Positions 21,040 through 24,098 of a stretch of DNA of 24,098 nucleotides are shown here, piece by piece (positions within the stretch are counted from its first letter, which is position 1; each line of letters begins with the position of its first letter). Position numbers and translations under genes: made by a program. Under the pieces are notes generated by a model. It had not been told where the DNA came from. It made no database searches and was given only the letters and a program-made list of their open reading frames with translations. This stretch comes from Candidatus Bathyarchaeota archaeon (GTDB taxonomy: Archaea; Thermoproteota; Bathyarchaeia; Bathyarchaeales; DTEX01): the NCBI GenBank assembly GCA_003601695.1, contig PIYH01000006.1:1-24098 (forward strand), read 5' to 3'.

Positions 21040-21564
21040 ATGCAGGTATTAAACAACTTACTCATTGAAGTTTTCGATGCTCTCTACTATATCTTCCCAG
21101 CGTACTGTGCGAATGGAGCTCCAGTGATCTTTGGAGGCGGGAGATCAATCGATTCTGGGAAGCTCTTCATAGATGGAAGACCTCTCTTCGGATCGCATAA
21201 AACCATACGGGGTTTCATAGCTGGGCTCGTCATAGGAACATTTGTGGGATGGCTTCAGGAGGCTATAGCTCCAGCTATTGGCTTTCCGAAAGGCAGCGTT
21301 CTATTAGGCTTCATGCTCTCGCTCGGAGCTATGATAGGCGATCTCCTAGGTTCCTTCATAAAGAGAAGGTTAAGATTGGATCCTGGAGTTCCTCTTCCAA
21401 TAGTCGACCAGATAGACTTTACTCTTATGGCATTGTTAATGGCCACTCTGGTTAAGCCTCCAACTCTTCTCATGGCAATAATAATATTTGTCTTAACTGT
21501 TCCTATTCATCTAACAGTTAATGCGATGGCGTATCTACTTGGATTAAAGAAGACACCTTGGTAG
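21040..21564 (+). CDS. carS: CDP-archaeol synthase CarS
   Basis: This 174-residue integral membrane enzyme transfers CMP from CTP to 2,3-bis-O-geranylgeranylglycerol phosphate, giving the CDP-diether used for polar headgroup attachment. Family marks are YYIFPAYCANGAPV (16-29), FIDGRPLFGSHKTIRGF (43-59) and GDLLGSFIKRRLRLDPGVPL (99-118) followed by VDQIDF. About five hydrophobic segments are visible: the N-terminus, GFIAGLVIGTFVGWL, SVLLGFMLSLGAMIG, DFTLMALLMATLV and LMAIIIFVLTVPIHL. Length and motifs match archaeal CarS. It is a single gene, functionally downstream of the mevalonate genes at 12.2-15.2 kb. Confidence 0.95.
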   Translation: MQVLNNLLIEVFDALYYIFPAYCANGAPVIFGGGRSIDSGKLFIDGRPLFGSHKTIRGFIAGLVIGTFVGWLQEAIAPAIGFPKGSVLLGFMLSLGAMIGDLLGSFIKRRLRLDPGVPLPIVDQIDFTLMALLMATLVKPPTLLMAIIIFVLTVPIHLTVNAMAYLLGLKKTPW

Positions 21565-21923
21565 TTAAAAATCAAGTAATCAAGAAATACTTTCAATATG
21601 GACGTGAGACAAGTCATAAATTTGATAGATTATCTTCGTCCATATCTTTTGTGTGAGAGTTTATGTTTTGGATTTAGAGATTAAGCTTTTACGATAGCGC
21701 CTTAACATCTGATGCTTGCTACTTGAAAGTTCCCTATTTGATATTAATCTAGAAATATTAGTTTTTAAATTTAGGTAGCGAACCATTTACTTTTTTATCT
21801 AGTTTACTGTCATGTGAACTTTTATCCAGCAGAATTTAGAGTTACGTAGACTAGACTATCTGACATGACAGTGCTCGACGCTTTATATTTATCTCAAAAG
21901 CTTCTCCTAGATGGTTCAAGTAT
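21565..21923. other. AT-rich intergenic region with two inverted repeats
   Basis: This 359-base gap lies between the stops of carS and the leftward glycosidase gene. I find no convincing open frame or known RNA. It contains two perfect inverted repeats: ATATGGACG (21596-21604) with CGTCCATAT (21637-21645), and ACTGTCATGT (21806-21815) with ACATGACAGT (21863-21872). Several T-rich runs (for example 21745-21770) could end transcription from both sides. Confidence 0.55.
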
Positions 21924-24098
21924 TTATTTGTCGCTTATTTTTCGGATTACGAGCTCGACGCCTTGCGTTAAGCCGTAGGGCACAAGCTGATAATTGTCTG
22001 TCCAGTTTTTCTCGTCAGTAAATGATGACGGCTCAACCATGTAGAGATCTCCAGCTTTATGATGTAGAGGGCCGAAGGTATTCCTCAAGGAGCCGACGAC
22101 GTCTATCGTTATCCCATTCAAGCCTTTTCTAACGTCGTCTGTTACATCTGCCTCAAGAGGTCTCCAACATATAGGTTTAGGTTCTGAGCCGTTAACGCTT
22201 ACAAGGAACAAGACGCCTCTCGCCTCTGGAAGCCGTATCAAGACTCGTTCATCCTGCTCTGGCTTCTTATCCATGATAAAGGTGGACTTGTACCTCATGA
22301 TCCCCGTATAGAATGGATATCCCTGCTCAACCCAGCTGCCATCTCTCAGCCTTGCAGGTTCATCTGTGATCACATATTCTGTGCTTGATATCTTCTTAAC
22401 TCCAAACCTCCCTACAACGTATAGATTCTCTATGGGTAGGTTCCAGTCAAATGTTGATAGTAGCTCAATGATGTTCTCGCCAATCTTAATATGATCAGTT
22501 ATGTTAATCTTCTTGAACTGTTTATCCCAATGCCACTCTGAGGTCTCCGTTGAGACTTGAACTCCATTAACCTTGACGCTCCAGGCGGATGCTTTTTCAA
22601 TAACTAGGAATATTTGCTTAGGCTTTACTTCCGACCTGAAATGTGCGCGGAGATCGATCTTTAGGGACCTAGGCGGCCTTATATTTCTCTTCTTCAGAAC
22701 CCAAGGTTGTATTCCAATATATTCTCCGAGTCCAGATTCCATCCAAGCTCTGCGTCGAATCTTCCATATTGATGTTTTTGGCCTCCATTCTTCATCGTTG
22801 AAACGGTACTCGCATGAGTCGATAACGAAGGAGTTTAAGTCTAGGGGCTCAAATTCCCACTCCTCTGGAATCTTCTCAGTCTTCTCTAGAACTTTATGTA
22901 TGGGTAGAGGTTCCTCTGGAGCTTGAGGTTTAGAGGCGTCAATCACGAAGACGTGGCTTCCCGCAGGATAGAAAGTAGTCTTCACGAGTGTCTTCCCATT
23001 TCTCGATGCAGCCTTAACACGAAATATCTTCCCGTTGAAGAGATCCCATTCAGTAACCTCTCCGATCTGCGAGAACTTTATAGCCGCGTCGTATGTGCTC
23101 CTTCGGCTTGTATTAGTCATGAAGTAGATATGCTTCATGTCTTCTATCCTATGATGAACAAGGATATCCCTAATCTCTCTGCCCTTTTCATCTATTATGC
23201 TCACCGCTCTATCTAGAACAGCATTCAAAGCCTTAGATACAGCTTCAGCTTCATTCTCTGTCTTCTTTACGTTTGGATGTGTAAGAATTCTCTTCCACCT
23301 CTCTTCGGCGGGCTCGGCGTCTATGAGTCTCGGCGTCTCGCCGACGAATATTATTCTACCTCCGGATTCGAGGAACTTCTCAAGCAGATTTATCGTTGAG
23401 CTAAACCAAGTCAGTGAAGGTGGAACGATTACAACTCTATAGGCGCTTTTGTTTACGATGAATCTTCCATTCTCAACATATCCATGCTTAGAAATTATAA
23501 TCTCATCTCCATAATCGAAGTCCCAATGCAGTCCCAAAAGAATCTCTTGGAGCTTAATAAGTTCTTGATTATAGCGCCACAGATCAGGATTCGGCTTTCC
23601 GCTTAATGGATCGAAGGTGGCCCAAGCGCTGCTTATCGGATGGAGAAGAAGTATATAAGCCTGAAACTCTCCTCGGGAGCACACGTAACTCGCCCGAGCG
23701 AAATAATCGTTTATGAATTTGAAGTATCTCCAGTAGGGCTGATGATAACTGAAGGTCGGCGGATAATCCCTCTTCGCTTCTCCCTTCATCGTGTAGAGCG
23801 TCAAGTGAGGGCAGAAGAAAGTTATTCCCAATGCCAGATGGAAGTCTCCGATCCATTTTTGATCTTCAAAAGTCATGCTATGCCCACTGCATCCAAAAAG
23901 TTCTGAGAGAATCCTAGTTCGGCCAAACTGATGAGCCACGCTGGAGCATTGCTTAAGAGTTAATGGATTATCAATGTTCCTTCCTAAATGATCGATTCCT
24001 GGAATCTGCATGTACTCATAATGTGGCATAGCGGCGCCTATTCTTCTAATCTGAATATCAAGGTTGTCCTCACATAGCACATGACCAGTAAGCTCCAA
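21924..24098 (-). CDS. Glycoside hydrolase related to GH106 (alpha-L-rhamnosidase-like), N-terminus outside window
   Basis: The frame is open to the right edge, giving 724 residues of the C-terminal part; the TTG at the edge is probably internal, since family members have several hundred residues before this point. Landmarks are PHYEYMQIPGIDHLGRNID, LTLKQCSSVAHQFG, LSELFGCSGHSMTFEDQKW and KRDYPPTFSYHQPYWRYF (visible residues about 25-125), which is the barrel pattern I associate with GH106-related proteins. A trimerisation-like domain follows (RVVIVPPSLTWFSSTINLLE, FLESGGRIIFVGETPRL). Then come beta-sandwich domains with ENLYVVGRFGV and GYPFYTGIMRYKSTF, ending GPLHHKAGDLYMVEPSSF. The protein would remove rhamnose or a similar sugar from glycans; the exact substrate is unknown. 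No secretion signal can be judged. Confidence 0.75.
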   Translation of the reverse strand: MELTGHVLCEDNLDIQIRRIGAAMPHYEYMQIPGIDHLGRNIDNPLTLKQCSSVAHQFGRTRILSELFGCSGHSMTFEDQKWIGDFHLALGITFFCPHLTLYTMKGEAKRDYPPTFSYHQPYWRYFKFINDYFARASYVCSRGEFQAYILLLHPISSAWATFDPLSGKPNPDLWRYNQELIKLQEILLGLHWDFDYGDEIIISKHGYVENGRFIVNKSAYRVVIVPPSLTWFSSTINLLEKFLESGGRIIFVGETPRLIDAEPAEERWKRILTHPNVKKTENEAEAVSKALNAVLDRAVSIIDEKGREIRDILVHHRIEDMKHIYFMTNTSRRSTYDAAIKFSQIGEVTEWDLFNGKIFRVKAASRNGKTLVKTTFYPAGSHVFVIDASKPQAPEEPLPIHKVLEKTEKIPEEWEFEPLDLNSFVIDSCEYRFNDEEWRPKTSIWKIRRRAWMESGLGEYIGIQPWVLKKRNIRPPRSLKIDLRAHFRSEVKPKQIFLVIEKASAWSVKVNGVQVSTETSEWHWDKQFKKINITDHIKIGENIIELLSTFDWNLPIENLYVVGRFGVKKISSTEYVITDEPARLRDGSWVEQGYPFYTGIMRYKSTFIMDKKPEQDERVLIRLPEARGVLFLVSVNGSEPKPICWRPLEADVTDDVRKGLNGITIDVVGSLRNTFGPLHHKAGDLYMVEPSSFTDEKNWTDNYQLVPYGLTQGVELVIRKISDK

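Noticed and set aside
1..24098. CRISPR array, insertion sequence, integrase or tRNA attachment site
   Set aside because: No regularly spaced repeats, transposase-like frames or tRNA-like cloverleaf sequences were seen; gene content is mostly housekeeping.

Overview
This window looks like part of an archaeal chromosome, probably from a TACK-type (Thermoproteota-like) lineage; finer placement is not possible from sequence alone. The evidence is the set of archaeal and eukaryote-like information genes (SRP54, IF5A with the hypusine loop, Pelota, Nob1, Trm5, a Clp1/Grc3-type RNA kinase, RadB). The lipid genes are also archaeal: CarS, plus the two-subunit aconitase-X enzyme and UbiD-family decarboxylase of the archaeal mevalonate route. 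TATA-like boxes lie upstream of many genes and TTG starts are common. I found no tRNA, rRNA, CRISPR array or insertion sequence.

Layout. 1-2430: the 3'-truncated gene of a family 5 ABC-transporter binding protein (minus strand), then an AT-rich gap holding one candidate small gene. 2430-7580: a PfkB-type sugar kinase and Trm5 (plus), a DUF371 protein (minus), a phosphohexomutase (plus) and Pelota (minus). 7580-9145: a compact minus-strand operon nadK-nob1-(two tiny overlapping ORFs)-pelA. 9288-12124: IF5A, a wrecked threonine aldolase pseudogene, SRP54 and an unrecognised 129-residue protein. 12236-15566: the aconitase-X small and large subunits run tail to tail against a UbiD decarboxylase, whose start overlaps a PAC4-like proteasome-chaperone gene. 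15635-19989: an HpcH/HpaI-type aldolase, an endonuclease III, a Clp1-type kinase, an RNase H-fold (RuvC-like) protein and RadB. 20090-21564: a DUF5131 protein, a 4-oxalocrotonate tautomerase-like protein and CarS. 21565-24098: an AT-rich gap, then the C-terminal 724 residues of a large glycoside hydrolase related to GH106 that runs off the window.

How the genes fit together. Aconitase-X (phosphomevalonate dehydratase) and UbiD (anhydromevalonate phosphate decarboxylase) would make isopentenyl phosphate. CarS activates the finished diether lipid with CTP, so part of membrane lipid synthesis is encoded here. NadK, Nob1 and Pelota form a housekeeping operon joining NADP supply, 16S rRNA maturation and ribosome rescue. 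The binding protein, sugar kinase and glycosidase suggest use of external carbohydrates, although they do not form one operon.

The points most worth a second look are: the chain of tiny overlapping ORFs with a strong hairpin between nob1 and pelA; the PAC4-like gene overlapping ubiD; the RuvC-like protein beside the RNA kinase; a His in place of a cluster Cys in endonuclease III; the internally deleted threonine aldolase; and a small ORF near position 2300 whose ribosome binding site lies inside a perfect hairpin.
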